Below, in pieces: positions 26,344 to 36,362 of a DNA stretch of 64,000 nucleotides; positions within the stretch are counted from its first letter, which is position 1; every line of letters begins with the position of its first letter. The stretch is from positions 1-64,000 of the forward strand of contig JAFDZU010000013.1 in the NCBI GenBank assembly GCA_018266765.1. The letters are read 5' to 3'. The translations under genes were made by a program, and so were the position numbers. The notes below the pieces were generated by a model. It made no database searches and had not been told where the DNA came from. It worked only from the letters and a program-made list of their open reading frames with translations. The DNA is from Bacteroidota bacterium (lineage in GTDB: Bacteria > Bacteroidota > Ignavibacteria > Kapaibacteriales > UBA961).

Positions 26344-27729
26344 TTAATGTAATTGTGATTTTACCCATTCTGCAATATCATCGATAACTTCTTTATCAAC
26401 ATGACCGAATGATCTGTATTCATCAGGTCGTGACATACCCTTCCCTTTTACAAATATATGATTTAAAGTAGGATATTGTTTAAATTTATAAAGTTTATTT
26501 GATACCAAAGCTTTTTTCCATAGATTAAAATCTTCAAGAGTAACTTGATAATCTCTTTCACCCTGAAGCAAAAACATAGGTTTTTTCAGCTTTGCAGCAG
26601 TTTGTGTAGGGCTGTATCCTTTCAAGCTAAGCCAATAAGCCGCGGGTACATATAATGGCAATGAATCATCCGGAGTAGCTGCAGATAAAATTGGCGATTT
26701 TACCATTTGGGCTTGTCGTTTTAATTTGTTAATAATCTTTTTGCGTTCATCATTTACAATACCGTCAAGTGAATAAACATACTCAACTTGTTCTACAATT
26801 AAATCTTCAAGAGGTCTGGCATTTCCTGCAAGTAGAATCATTCCTGCTATTGATGTATCTTGCTTTACAATTTTTGGTGCTAACATTGCACCTAAACTAT
26901 GTCCTAAAATAAATGTTTGGTCTGCACGAACTTCTCTGAAATCTTGTAGCACTTTGATTGCAGAATGAACATCTTCTATTACCTCAAATTCAGGAGTTAA
27001 TAAAGGACGTTCTTTCATGATTTTTTTTGAGTGTTCCTTTGTTCTTTTATCGTATCGGAGCACTGCAATACCTTGAGATGCAAGTCCCCACGCTAAATCT
27101 TTAAATGGCTTATTAGAAAACATTGTTTCATCTCTATCCATAGGACCGGAACCATGCACTAAAACAATTCCCGGGTATTTACCTGGAGTTGAAGGTAAAG
27201 TAATATGTCCATGCAGCTCCCAATCTCCTTTCCCAACAATTATATCAGTCTCTCTAACTTTACTTCCATCAACATAATCAGGAAATAAATATTGTTGAAG
27301 TAATGGCGGAGGAGTTTTATCTACATATAATCCACGAATCAAGTTTGATTCAGTAAATACAACATGAAAATCCCATCGACCTTTTTTACAAAGGAAAGTT
27401 AGAATTATTGATTCTGAGGTATCAGCTAATTCTTCTTTTATTCCTGTTTGTTCAATTATTGTTCCGCCTTGCTCAATAAAAATATTCCAGAATTTTTTTA
27501 GAGTATCCGGTGAAAAATCTTCTTTGTACTTTGGGTCAAAAAATTCAGCAGCTATTGTAAATTGTTCTCGAATTATAGAGTTCATACAACTCTGTGCTTT
27601 TTCTTTGAGTAAGGATATTCGGACTGTATCTTTTGTTACGACAGATTTTGGCTCGGATTGAATTTCTTGCGAAAATATTTGTAAAGGAATTATACAGTAA
27701 GAAATTATCAGGGCTATTAAGTATTTCAT
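26344..27729 (-). CDS. Exported alpha/beta hydrolase with N-terminal DUF3887
   Basis: A 461-residue protein with a signal peptide (MKYLIALIISYCIIPLQIF, cut near FSQ). Residues ~35-125 match the DUF3887 type (FTIAAEFFDPKYKEDFSPDT). The hydrolase domain has the oxyanion region LVHGSGPMDRDET, the nucleophile elbow GHSLG with Ser near 276, Asp in LQGERDYQV and the catalytic His in TLNHIFV. This order is common in Bacteroidetes secreted esterases and acyl-peptide-hydrolase-like enzymes. Substrate unknown. It lies 38 bases downstream of a nuclease-fold lipoprotein gene. Confidence 0.87.
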   Translation of the reverse strand: MKYLIALIISYCIIPLQIFSQEIQSEPKSVVTKDTVRISLLKEKAQSCMNSIIREQFTIAAEFFDPKYKEDFSPDTLKKFWNIFIEQGGTIIEQTGIKEELADTSESIILTFLCKKGRWDFHVVFTESNLIRGLYVDKTPPPLLQQYLFPDYVDGSKVRETDIIVGKGDWELHGHITLPSTPGKYPGIVLVHGSGPMDRDETMFSNKPFKDLAWGLASQGIAVLRYDKRTKEHSKKIMKERPLLTPEFEVIEDVHSAIKVLQDFREVRADQTFILGHSLGAMLAPKIVKQDTSIAGMILLAGNARPLEDLIVEQVEYVYSLDGIVNDERKKIINKLKRQAQMVKSPILSAATPDDSLPLYVPAAYWLSLKGYSPTQTAAKLKKPMFLLQGERDYQVTLEDFNLWKKALVSNKLYKFKQYPTLNHIFVKGKGMSRPDEYRSFGHVDKEVIDDIAEWVKSQLH

Positions 27730-27767
27730 AGTATAGTCTTAGTGATAGAAAGTTAATGATAGAGAGT

Positions 27768-28655
27768 TTAATCGTTATCAGGTGCTGATATATCAAAATC
27801 TGCAACCATAGGACAATGGTCTGAGATTTTATCAGCTTCGAACTGATTTAATTGTGCATAGAAGTTTACAGAATGTTCACTACCAACGATAAATCTTTTT
27901 TTTGCAGATTGTGAACAAACAATATGGTCAATTCCAAACCATTTTTCATTCTTACAACTTTTGGATTCAAAGGTAAGAAACTCAATGGATGTGTTAATTA
28001 GTAATGGAGTAAGTGTTGGATTAACTTTTCGTTGAGGATAATCATTAAAGTCACCAACAATAAAAATATCTTGCTCTTTTGAATTTTTTAGTGTGGAATC
28101 TACCCAATGCGAACAAATTTCAGATTGAACTAATCGAGTATTCCTTGCAATACTTTGCAATTCAGCAGTTGAATCATAATGGGAACTTGATTTCAGATGA
28201 ACTATCATCATTTTCCAATCAAAATTACCTTTTCTACATGATACAACTAGACCTGGACGGTTTCGAGATGTATCAACTGCGATAGGCATAAACTCTTGTT
28301 CTATAACTGCTTCAATATCTACTTTGTAAAGTATCCCTACATTTTGAGCACGACCATGTGTACCAACATAATATTTATATTCAGGTAAATGTTTCATTAC
28401 TTGATATAAGGCATCCATGTTTTTAATTTCTTGCAAACCAAGTACATCTGCATTAGTTTCTTTAATAACATTTGAAATATGTAAATAATCCTCTTCGGTT
28501 CTTGAAATTTTATCATCAATCCCGTCTCCAAGCCATGCAATATTAAAAGTACCAATAGTTACCTTTGAGGCATTCTGAGACTGATTTATTGTACATCCCG
28601 TAGCTGTTGAGAACCAACACACACAGAGGATCCAATAAATTAAGCATTTATACAT
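27768..28655 (-). CDS. Endonuclease/exonuclease/phosphatase-fold lipoprotein
   Basis: A 295-residue protein with a lipoprotein signal (MYKCLIYWILCVCWFSTATGC, lipobox ATGC). The EEP fold is shown by TIGTFNIAWLGD, DVLGLQEIKN with the metal-binding Glu, MMIVHLKSS, IFIVGDFNDYP with the Asp/Asn pair, and ISDHCPMVADF at the end with the catalytic Asp-His. Members cleave DNA, RNA or phosphoester headgroups; secreted forms are often nucleases or sphingomyelinase-like. Which applies here is not clear. Confidence 0.88.
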   Translation of the reverse strand: MYKCLIYWILCVCWFSTATGCTINQSQNASKVTIGTFNIAWLGDGIDDKISRTEEDYLHISNVIKETNADVLGLQEIKNMDALYQVMKHLPEYKYYVGTHGRAQNVGILYKVDIEAVIEQEFMPIAVDTSRNRPGLVVSCRKGNFDWKMMIVHLKSSSHYDSTAELQSIARNTRLVQSEICSHWVDSTLKNSKEQDIFIVGDFNDYPQRKVNPTLTPLLINTSIEFLTFESKSCKNEKWFGIDHIVCSQSAKKRFIVGSEHSVNFYAQLNQFEADKISDHCPMVADFDISAPDND

Positions 28656-28682
28656 TGTAATTGTTTTAAGTGAGTTTTTGAA

Positions 28683-29585
28683 TTATCCGCGAATAAACAT
28701 AGCTTTAAGTACATATCCTGCTACTTGTGGATTTTCTTTTAGCCGTCGAGTAGAATAGCCATACCAATCACTTCCGAATGGAACGTATATTCTCATTCCA
28801 AATCCTGAGCGAATTATTTCATTTCTACGTTCTTCTCTAACTCCGAGCAACATTTGAAATTCATATTGATTGGAATTTATATTATTCGTTGTAATATATT
28901 GAATAGCATCGTCTATCAATTTGTCATCATGTGTTGCAATTCTTACATTTGCTCCATTATCAAGCAATAAACGCAGAGATTGTTTATAATTTGTTCTGAT
29001 TTCTTCAGGCAATTTGTAAGCAATTTCTTGAGATTCAATATAAATTCCTTTGCAAAGACGAACCGACGGTTGAAGTGGAAGTAAATATCGTATGTCGTCT
29101 ACAGTTCGCTTCATGTATGCTTGAAGGACAACTCCAACATTATCAAAACCTTCCGCACGTAATCGTCTATAAAAATCAAGTGTAATAGATGTGTATGGTG
29201 AATTCTCCATATCCATTCGAACAAATATTCCTAGTTCAGATGCTTTCTCTACTAAAGAACGAACATTTGCAAACCCAAATTCTTTATCAATATCCAATCC
29301 CAATGATGTTAACTTTACAGATAGATATGTTTCTAAATTATTAAGATGAATTGCTTCTAAAACAGAATAAGCAGTTTGCCATTCATGTAATGACCTCTCT
29401 CTTGAAGTTACAAATTCACCAAGTACATCAATCGTGGAACTTGCCCCTTGTTTAGATAATTCTTTAGTAACTCGAACAGCATCTGTTAAATTATCACCGG
29501 CTATATATCTACCACCTACTGATTTAATAATTGATTTAGGAACAATTGGGAGTGTTTTAACAATTAAATTATTCAAGAATGACAT
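28683..29585 (-). CDS. putA: Proline dehydrogenase
   Basis: A 300-residue monofunctional PRODH of the FAD-dependent TIM-barrel type that oxidises proline to pyrroline-5-carboxylate. Recognisable stretches are FVRMDMENSPYTSITLDFY, VVLQAYMKRT, VRLCKGIYIES, RIATHDDKL, EFQMLLGVREE and the substrate/FAD end motif Y-x-x-R-R-x-x-E in YSTRRLKENP. It lacks the DNA-binding and P5C dehydrogenase parts of trifunctional PutA, and no P5C dehydrogenase gene is next to it. It lies between the EEP lipoprotein and the T9SS protease, whose terminator faces its start. Confidence 0.95.
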   Translation of the reverse strand: MSFLNNLIVKTLPIVPKSIIKSVGGRYIAGDNLTDAVRVTKELSKQGASSTIDVLGEFVTSRERSLHEWQTAYSVLEAIHLNNLETYLSVKLTSLGLDIDKEFGFANVRSLVEKASELGIFVRMDMENSPYTSITLDFYRRLRAEGFDNVGVVLQAYMKRTVDDIRYLLPLQPSVRLCKGIYIESQEIAYKLPEEIRTNYKQSLRLLLDNGANVRIATHDDKLIDDAIQYITTNNINSNQYEFQMLLGVREERRNEIIRSGFGMRIYVPFGSDWYGYSTRRLKENPQVAGYVLKAMFIRG

Positions 29586-29615
29586 ATAATCGAGATAATA
29601 AATTTAAAATCATTG

Positions 29616-29651
29616 AAAAAAAAAAACGGCGAACTTTTATAAAGTCCGCCG
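29616..29651 (-). terminator. Terminator of the T9SS metalloprotease gene
   Basis: Arms around 29627-29638 and 29641-29651 (CGGCG..ACTTTT and its complement AAAGTCCGCCG) form a stem, and on the minus strand eleven T bases follow. It lies 14 bases past the protease stop codon and just upstream of the proline dehydrogenase start. Confidence 0.85.
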
Positions 29652-29664
29652 AATGAAAAAATCA

Positions 29665-32217
29665 TCATCTTGAAATTGTAATTGGGGCTGCAACGCTTTG
29701 ACTACCACATTTCAATGTTAGGAAATATGTTCCTGACGATATGGTTGATACATCAAAATGTATTTCTTGTTTTCCTAAGGTATTACTATTAAAACTTCCA
29801 AATTTTGCAATAAATGAACCTTTAATATCTACTAATGTACATTCAATATTTCCACAAGGCATTGGGAATTCAACTGTTGCAATTCCTTGTGTTGAAATTG
29901 GATTCGGTGATACCGTCAGATTTGCAAAATTTGTACTAACTACAGGTTCATTTACCCCAATAGGCTGACAAGCAGAAGATGCATCTATAGTAAAGGATTT
30001 CTCACTAATAACATTAACAGAAGTATCGTTTCTATAAACTATAAGTACTTTTGCATTTGTAGATGCAGGTTTTGTACCTGACCAAACATAAGTACCTGCA
30101 GTTGCTTCTGTACCAACTATATTGGTAATAGAATTCCATTTTGCACCATCATCAATAGAATAATAAATTTTAACTTTACTATTATTTGGACTCATAAAAT
30201 CGGTGTACCATTGGATTGTAAAGTCTTTATTGGAACAAATTACATCACCTCCATTTGGTGTTCTCAAGAACAACTTCTCTTTACCAATGGAAAAAGTTCC
30301 GCTTTCAGAAATCAATTCATTATTAGATGCATCCGAGATTCTAAATCTTCCTTGATTTGTCTCTATATCAGGAACATCAAAACTGAATGAAGATCCACTG
30401 TTTGAAGACAACACATCCCAAGTATTTCCTCCGTTTGAAGTAAACTCGACTTTTACTTCATTAACTAAGGAAGCATTCCATTGCACGTCAAATTTTTCAC
30501 TTTGACCAAATTTTTCACCACCTTTTGGATATTCTAATGTTAACGATGCTGATTTTATTGTGAATGGTGCTAATGTTATTGCAAAAATTGCTGGATTTGA
30601 TGCGTCTGAAACTCTAATTAATCCTTTCGTTGTATTAACAGCTGGAACTTTCCACACTATAGTTCCTTGTCCATAATCTCGTCCTCCAAGTTGAGAATTT
30701 ACGTTATCACCATTAGGTATCACAGACCATGAAGCACCTTCATTGCTTGAAAATTCAATTTTCACATTTTTAATTGTTGAAGAAGTTGTCCATCGAACTT
30801 GAGTAACCTCACCCGCTTTAAATGATTGATTTCCAAGAGGATATTGAACCTTAACAATTGATGTGGCAGGTTCTGTTAGACATGACTTTGTTTCCATATT
30901 CTGACGAAGAAAATCGTAAACTCTTGGTAAGAACGTCATAGGTACACCGCGCCCCCATAAATGACAATAGCTCATTATTGAACCTGTATTATAAATTGGA
31001 TTTCCGGTATTACAGGCATCTGAATAAAAATTACTATTGGGGTCATTACTTGTAGTACAGCTATCGAGTGGAGGATTCCATACACAATTATGTGTATGAG
31101 CAGCCCCCATAACATGACCATTTTCATGAGCAATTGTCGTTACTTCTTCGCTATAAGAAAGAGTTGGAATGTTCGTAAAACCTTGAATACCACAGACTGC
31201 ATAACCGGAAACACTTCCATCAGTATTGTTACAAATTCCACCAATTCCGTTAGCTATACCAAGTACCCTTGTGCCACCTGGTCTGCTTAGTAAATTTACA
31301 AGATCCCTTGGAGTAGTTGTTCTTATTTTCCAACGATTTACAAATTCATCTTTTAAAAGTCTATTATCTCCTGTATTCGGATCTGAGTTTTTATAACCAT
31401 CCGGATCATCTTTCGTCCATATTTGAGTTTTAATAATTCGATATGTCAAATTCATTTCATCTTCATAAATAAGACTTACCATATTATAAAGTGATACTAT
31501 ATAAGCACCTGCTTTTGCTTCATTACCTCCTCCAGGTCCAGTAAAAAAGCCCGTTGTAGTTTCTACAATTACTTCAACTTCTAACGGTTGTTTGCTAAGA
31601 ATAAGCTCAACGGATTTATCTTTTTTTACTGATACTTTTGGAACAACAAGAGCAGCTCCGGATTCATCAGTCGCACAATTAAAAGGTAGATTTCCATTTT
31701 GTTGCGATATAGCAAGCTCCGGAGCGACTGTATGCAACCTTTCAGTGGAAACACTATTACCATAAGGACTTATTGTCAATTGTTCTCCGGAACCACGGAT
31801 GATACATCCCATCATATCACCATTAGCATAGTTGATTAGAACTTTAGAATTTGGCTCGCCGACTATAACACCTCGATACGCAACAACATCAGGTATTGAA
31901 GCTCTTTTCGACCCAACATACCATTCTGTCCTTGCATCTACTACAGAACGTGCTTGAACTAAAAACAAAGTAGCAGTTTCGGATTTTGAAATTGGGAATT
32001 CAGTAAGTGTTATCGTAGGATATGAAGATTTAAATACTGAGGCAAAAGCATTGGTATTAACATTAAATTCTTTTGCAACTGTGGTTAAGGTAGTTGGCAC
32101 TTTTGAAGTAGAACTTTTTATGTTAAAGTTTAAAAATTGATTTGAGTTTATCTCAACTGCTGATGCACTTATTGTAAAACACAATAAGGAAAAAATAAAT
32201 ATGTTAAGCGTTTTCAT
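29665..32217 (-). CDS. Secreted zinc metalloprotease (M12B-like) with T9SS sorting domain
   Basis: An 850-residue protein. A signal peptide ends near SASA (~20). A propeptide-like region follows, then the catalytic domain with the extended zinc motif HENGHVMGAAHTHNC near residue 365 and a Met-turn in GSIMSYCHLWG. This fits adamalysin/reprolysin-like metzincins of Bacteroidetes. Three beta-sandwich repeats of about 95 residues come next, starting YPLGNQSFKAG, YPKGGEKFGQS and TPNGGDVICSN. The end has SPNPISTQG and SGTYFLTLKCGSQ, a T9SS sorting domain, so the enzyme is expected outside the cell or on its surface. It starts 40 bases after tmk on the same strand. Confidence 0.92.
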   Translation of the reverse strand: MKTLNIFIFSLLCFTISASAVEINSNQFLNFNIKSSTSKVPTTLTTVAKEFNVNTNAFASVFKSSYPTITLTEFPISKSETATLFLVQARSVVDARTEWYVGSKRASIPDVVAYRGVIVGEPNSKVLINYANGDMMGCIIRGSGEQLTISPYGNSVSTERLHTVAPELAISQQNGNLPFNCATDESGAALVVPKVSVKKDKSVELILSKQPLEVEVIVETTTGFFTGPGGGNEAKAGAYIVSLYNMVSLIYEDEMNLTYRIIKTQIWTKDDPDGYKNSDPNTGDNRLLKDEFVNRWKIRTTTPRDLVNLLSRPGGTRVLGIANGIGGICNNTDGSVSGYAVCGIQGFTNIPTLSYSEEVTTIAHENGHVMGAAHTHNCVWNPPLDSCTTSNDPNSNFYSDACNTGNPIYNTGSIMSYCHLWGRGVPMTFLPRVYDFLRQNMETKSCLTEPATSIVKVQYPLGNQSFKAGEVTQVRWTTSSTIKNVKIEFSSNEGASWSVIPNGDNVNSQLGGRDYGQGTIVWKVPAVNTTKGLIRVSDASNPAIFAITLAPFTIKSASLTLEYPKGGEKFGQSEKFDVQWNASLVNEVKVEFTSNGGNTWDVLSSNSGSSFSFDVPDIETNQGRFRISDASNNELISESGTFSIGKEKLFLRTPNGGDVICSNKDFTIQWYTDFMSPNNSKVKIYYSIDDGAKWNSITNIVGTEATAGTYVWSGTKPASTNAKVLIVYRNDTSVNVISEKSFTIDASSACQPIGVNEPVVSTNFANLTVSPNPISTQGIATVEFPMPCGNIECTLVDIKGSFIAKFGSFNSNTLGKQEIHFDVSTISSGTYFLTLKCGSQSVAAPITISR

Positions 32218-32257
32218 GTTGTAACCATTAATAATTTAAAAAACTTATTTTATATAT

Positions 32258-32872
32258 TTAAATAATCTTAGAAATGTAATTCCAAATATTTTTATGTATT
32301 AAATCCGGGTTTTCACTTCCATTGAGCATTATAAATCTTTCCGGTTCATTCTTGGATATTTGTATGTATCCTTGTCTCGCTTTATCAAAGAATATTTCAC
32401 CTTCCTGCTCAATTCTATCCAAATTTTCTGCGGAACGATTTATTGCTCTCACACTAGCTATTATAGGAGGTAAATCCAAGAAAAATGTGATCTTCGGTAC
32501 TAAATTTCTCGTAGCAATTTTGTTACATATTAGTATATCTTCTATAGGAATCCCTCTTCCATAACCTTGGTAAGCAACACTCGAATCAATATATCTATCA
32601 CAAATTACTAATTTTCCTTGAAGTAATGCAGGACGTATCACTTTTTCGACTAATTGAGCACGTGATGCCACAAACAATAATAATTCTGCACAAGGAGTTA
32701 TATCATTACCTGCAGAAAGTAGAGTTTCACGGATTTTTTCAGAAATAACATTGCCACCCGGTTCTCGTAATGTCAAAACATTATATCCTAAATTTGTAAG
32801 ACGTTCAGATAGTTTGTTGATTTGTGTAGTCTTACCACTCCCATCAATTCCTTCAAATGTAATAAACATCAT
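32258..32872 (-). CDS. tmk: Thymidylate kinase
   Basis: A 204-residue kinase that phosphorylates dTMP to dTDP. The P-loop FEGIDGSGKTTQ starts at residue 6, LREPGGNVISEKIRE and CDRYIDSSVAYQGYGRG are dTMP-binding and catalytic signatures. Two Met codons open the frame; the first forms an ATGA overlap with the rsmI stop (32869-32872). Part of the leftward housekeeping run. Confidence 0.95.
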   Translation of the reverse strand: MMFITFEGIDGSGKTTQINKLSERLTNLGYNVLTLREPGGNVISEKIRETLLSAGNDITPCAELLLFVASRAQLVEKVIRPALLQGKLVICDRYIDSSVAYQGYGRGIPIEDILICNKIATRNLVPKITFFLDLPPIIASVRAINRSAENLDRIEQEGEIFFDKARQGYIQISKNEPERFIMLNGSENPDLIHKNIWNYISKII

Positions 32873-33585
32873 TTATCCTTGGATAAAACGCCAATAATTA
32901 CTACAAACTCCCCTTTTACAGACGATTTGGCTCGTATTTGTTGTAGAATTTCTCCTGCTTTTCCTCGTAAATATTCTTCGTGAAGTTTTGTTAGTTCACG
33001 TGCAACACAGAGTTCAATCTCAATTCCCCATAATTCAATTATTTCTTCGATTAAAGTAATTATACGATAAGGGGACTCGTATAATACCACTGTAATGCCA
33101 AGTGATTTTGCATGAAGAAGAAAATTTTTCCTACCTTTTTTTTGAGGAGGAAATCCTAAGAATGCAAATTCATTGCAATTTAGTCCACTTGCAACTAATG
33201 CAGTTACAAAAGCTGTAGCTCCCGGAACCGATACAACATCTATACCTGCTTGAATAGCTCCTTGTACAATTCGCCCACCAGGATCTGAAATTGCCGGGGT
33301 TCCAGCATCACTTACATAAACAACTATTTTTCCTAAATTAACTTCTTGTATAATAACATCAACTTGAGATTGTTCATTATGTTCATGACAACTTACTAAC
33401 CGAGGAGCAGCAATGCCATACAACTTGAGTAATTGTCCGGTATTTCTAGTATCTTCACAAAATATCACATCGGCAACTCTTAATAATTTAAGACTCCGTA
33501 CAGAAATGTCATCTAAGTTTCCAATAGGAGTTGCTACTAAATACAAGGCGGATGCAAAATTTGTACTTTTTTCTTTTATACTCAA
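32869..33585 (-). CDS. rsmI: 16S rRNA 2'-O-ribose C1402 methyltransferase
   Basis: A 238-residue SAM-dependent methyltransferase of the tetrapyrrole-methylase fold that modifies the ribosomal P site. Family signatures are LYLVATPIGNLDDISVRSL at the start, DVIFCEDTRNTGQLL, YVSDAGTPAISDPG and VVLYESPYRI. The start appears to be TTG at 33585: no ATG exists in the amino-terminal part and the fold begins 15 residues later. It shares ATGA with tmk and starts 10 bases after tadA. Confidence 0.95.
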   Translation of the reverse strand: MSIKEKSTNFASALYLVATPIGNLDDISVRSLKLLRVADVIFCEDTRNTGQLLKLYGIAAPRLVSCHEHNEQSQVDVIIQEVNLGKIVVYVSDAGTPAISDPGGRIVQGAIQAGIDVVSVPGATAFVTALVASGLNCNEFAFLGFPPQKKGRKNFLLHAKSLGITVVLYESPYRIITLIEEIIELWGIEIELCVARELTKLHEEYLRGKAGEILQQIRAKSSVKGEFVVIIGVLSKDK

Positions 33586-33595
33586 TGTGATAATA

Positions 33596-34087
33596 TTATT
33601 TTGTTGAACGTATATTCTGATTTCTATTTTCGAATCGTAGTTTTTGAAAAAATTCTTGAAGTAATTCTGAACACTTTTCTTCTAAGATCCCTTCTCTGAC
33701 TAAACACTGATGATTCAATCTTTTATCTTCTAATGTTTCATATAATGACCTACAAGCTCCGGCTTTTGAGTCTCGGCATCCATAAAATAGGTTGTTGATT
33801 CGAGCCAGTAAAATTGCTCCAGAACACATGAGACATGGTTCTAATGTAACATAGAGTGTACAACCGGTCAAACGTTTGTTTTTTAAAATTAAAGATGCTT
33901 GAGAAATAACTAAAACTTCTGCATGAGCAAGAGGTGACTTTTCTTTTTCAGTTAAATTATGTGCTCGAGCAATAATTTGTTCACCTTTTGTAATAATTGC
34001 TCCAATTGGTACTTCACCCTCAGATGCAGCAATTTTTGCTTCCTCTAGTGCTAACATCATCATTTGAAAGTGAAAATTATTGTTCAT
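33596..34087 (-). CDS. tadA: tRNA-specific adenosine deaminase
   Basis: A 163-residue cytidine-deaminase-fold enzyme that converts A34 to inosine in tRNA-Arg(ACG). The zinc ligands and proton shuttle are H55-A-E57 and P84-C85-LM-C88 in TLEPCLMCSGA. GEVPIGAIIT and YGCRDSKAGA are TadA-specific. Its usual substrate tRNA, anticodon ACG, is encoded at 53984-54057 in this window. Confidence 0.95.
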   Translation of the reverse strand: MNNNFHFQMMMLALEEAKIAASEGEVPIGAIITKGEQIIARAHNLTEKEKSPLAHAEVLVISQASLILKNKRLTGCTLYVTLEPCLMCSGAILLARINNLFYGCRDSKAGACRSLYETLEDKRLNHQCLVREGILEEKCSELLQEFFQKLRFENRNQNIRSTK

Positions 34088-34134
34088 TTGTAAGCTATCA
34101 ACACTGTAAATAATTTATTTAAAATTTTTCACTA

Positions 34135-34560
34135 TCAATTCGGATTACCAGAAGTTATACGACTTAAAATATCAGGCAATTTTCTACATATTTCTATATT
34201 TCCCTCTAATATAGGAAAGTCTAATAAATTATCTGGACTTACCCATTCAAAAGTTCGAAATACTCTGTTTTTCATTTCCCCAACAAATTTCTCTACTACA
34301 TAAAAATGAACCATAAACTTACCACCATCTGGATATTCAGATTCTTCTTTATGAAGTAATTCCCCGATAATTGCTTTAATATTTAATTCTTCAAATAACT
34401 CTCGAGCTAACGCTATTTCCGGTGATTCACCATCTTCAATCTTCCCGCCTGGAAACTCCCATTGTAAGGCATACCGAGCAGTTTCGTTTCTTTGACATAA
34501 TAATACCTTATCACCCATTCGGATAATGCCAACGGAAACTCCGATAGTTTGAACATTCAT
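34135..34560 (-). CDS. NUDIX hydrolase, MutT-like
   Basis: A 141-residue single-domain NUDIX protein. The box GGKIEDGESPEIALARELFE, continuing ELNI, is intact. The start IGVSVGIIRMGDKVLLCQRN and the WEFPGG motif resemble MutT/8-oxo-dGTP diphosphatases, so nucleotide-pool cleaning is likely but other nucleoside diphosphate substrates are possible. Its start overlaps the ppx stop by ATGA. Confidence 0.88.
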   Translation of the reverse strand: MNVQTIGVSVGIIRMGDKVLLCQRNETARYALQWEFPGGKIEDGESPEIALARELFEELNIKAIIGELLHKEESEYPDGGKFMVHFYVVEKFVGEMKNRVFRTFEWVSPDNLLDFPILEGNIEICRKLPDILSRITSGNPN

Positions 34561-36116
34561 GAATCATTACCTCGAACTGATATTATTATTTTTTTTCCTA
34601 AAATTTGTTCCAATAAATCTTTACGTCTTCGAGCTCCCCAAAGTTCAATATCCGCACCAAGTCCATTAATTGATTGAATAACAATATGATAAGCATCTTT
34701 CTCAAAACTCAGGACTACTGAAGATATAATTTGTTGTTGACGACGATCCAATCCTTCAGCAATTCTGAGAATTGCTGACAAAATTGCAATAATTTTCTGT
34801 TTTTCTAGTGAAAGTGAGTTAATATTTTCATGTTTTTTCTTAGGTGAACTTTTTCGGTGATATCGTGCTATATTAGCGATTACATTTGCTTCATCATTGG
34901 TGAATCCGGGCATAACACAGTTTGATATTATATAATACGAGTGTTTGTGATGTTGCTCTGGACTAATATGATACCCGACATCATGTAATAAAGCTGCAGC
35001 TTCCAAAAGTTCACGTTCGGCGTCAGATAGACCGATTATTGGAAGCAGTTGGTCAAAAAGAGAGAGTGATAATTCTCTTACATGATTAGCATGAGGAATG
35101 TTCACTTTATATAATTCAGTTAAATAATAAATTGTTTCAGAACGCAATCGGCTGAGGTGATGGAATGCTTTAATGTCAGCATCTTTTTGTACAGTATCAA
35201 ACAATATTCCTTCTCTAAGAGCGTATGCTGATAACGTAAGACGTTGAATATTAAGACTTAATATAATTTGTTCTAATATTAATGCCCCACCCAAGATAAT
35301 ATCGGCTCTTCGTGGTTCCATTCCGGGTAAATTCGCTCTGGCTTGTGGTGTTCCAGCAGAAATCAGCAAATTAACAGCACTTAACAACTCATCTCTGGTG
35401 ATAAACACTCCATTCATAACTTCAGGTACTCGTTTTCCTTTTGATGCGAGTACCATTGAAGCTAATGTGTGGGCAGTTCCTGAAGTAGCTAAAGCTAATT
35501 CAAATCCTGATTCAAGAACTTGACCAAAAGTCGGCATCATTCCACCTTTAATATAATCTCGGCAAGCATTTACTTCTTCAATGGTAGTAACATCTTCCTT
35601 AAAAAAACGTTGGGAAAGTCTGATTGCCCCTAATTTAGCAGAATGAATAAATTGATGTTCACCTTTTAACCCTATGACAGTTTCAGTACTTCCACCACCT
35701 ATATCAATTACTAAAACTCTTTTAGAAAGAATTGGAAGTGCATGTAATGCACCAACATAGATGAGTCGTCCCTCTTCCAGACCTGAAACTACTTCAATTT
35801 GAATTCCTGTTTGTTCAAAAACTTTTCGAACAAATTCTTCTTTATTAACCGCCTCACGAACTGCACTTGTAGCAATTGCTCTAATAGGTGCTTTGACTTT
35901 TTTTGCCATTATAGCAAACCGTTTAAGTGTATCAATTCCACGTTCAATTGCATCAGAAGAAAGCAATTTCATATCACCGGAACCAGAACCCAAACGAACC
36001 ATTTCTTTTGCTCTTGAATGAAGTTGCAGTATTCCTTTTTCATTAACTGATGCAATAACCAAATGGAACGAATTTGTTCCAACATCAATTGCGGCTATAA
36101 GTGATGCCGGCTTCAT
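34557..36116 (-). CDS. ppx: Ppx/GppA exopolyphosphatase/guanosine pentaphosphatase
   Basis: A 519-residue protein of the actin-like ASKHA fold. AAIDVGTNSFHLVIA (phosphate-1), LVIDIGGGSTETVI (phosphate-2) and ATSAVREAVNKEEF are diagnostic. After about residue 310 an HD domain follows with ALLHDVGYHISPEQHHKHS, as in long Ppx/GppA enzymes. It hydrolyses polyphosphate or pppGpp; the two cannot be separated from sequence. It overlaps neighbours on both sides by four bases. Confidence 0.93.
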   Translation of the reverse strand: MKPASLIAAIDVGTNSFHLVIASVNEKGILQLHSRAKEMVRLGSGSGDMKLLSSDAIERGIDTLKRFAIMAKKVKAPIRAIATSAVREAVNKEEFVRKVFEQTGIQIEVVSGLEEGRLIYVGALHALPILSKRVLVIDIGGGSTETVIGLKGEHQFIHSAKLGAIRLSQRFFKEDVTTIEEVNACRDYIKGGMMPTFGQVLESGFELALATSGTAHTLASMVLASKGKRVPEVMNGVFITRDELLSAVNLLISAGTPQARANLPGMEPRRADIILGGALILEQIILSLNIQRLTLSAYALREGILFDTVQKDADIKAFHHLSRLRSETIYYLTELYKVNIPHANHVRELSLSLFDQLLPIIGLSDAERELLEAAALLHDVGYHISPEQHHKHSYYIISNCVMPGFTNDEANVIANIARYHRKSSPKKKHENINSLSLEKQKIIAILSAILRIAEGLDRRQQQIISSVVLSFEKDAYHIVIQSINGLGADIELWGARRRKDLLEQILGKKIIISVRGNDS

Positions 36117-36325
36117 TTATTTTTACTTTCTTGTTGTTTGGCATTCCCTTTAAACACTTTTACATCGTCCTTTTCATAGAGTAATTCATCTTTATCTTGT
36201 TTTGACTTTGTTTTGGATTGAGTAACGTTTCCAATAAACAATCTACGAAGAGCACCTAAAATATATGTCATTGTGAATATTACAACAACAACAATCAATA
36301 AAAATATTATAATTAGTCTTGACAT
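36113..36325 (-). CDS. Small single-pass membrane protein
   Basis: A 70-residue protein. Residues 3-25 are one strong membrane helix (LIIIFLLIVVVVIFTMTYI), followed by a basic/polar tail rich in Lys and Gln. The stop codon overlaps the ppx start by ATGA, and era lies 37 bases upstream, so it belongs to the housekeeping operon. I recognise no functional family; short Bacteroidetes membrane proteins of this shape are common and uncharacterised. Confidence 0.75.
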   Translation of the reverse strand: MSRLIIIFLLIVVVVIFTMTYILGALRRLFIGNVTQSKTKSKQDKDELLYEKDDVKVFKGNAKQQESKNK

Positions 36326-36362
36326 GAGTTCTTAACTTTATATAAGCGGATTATGTATTGTT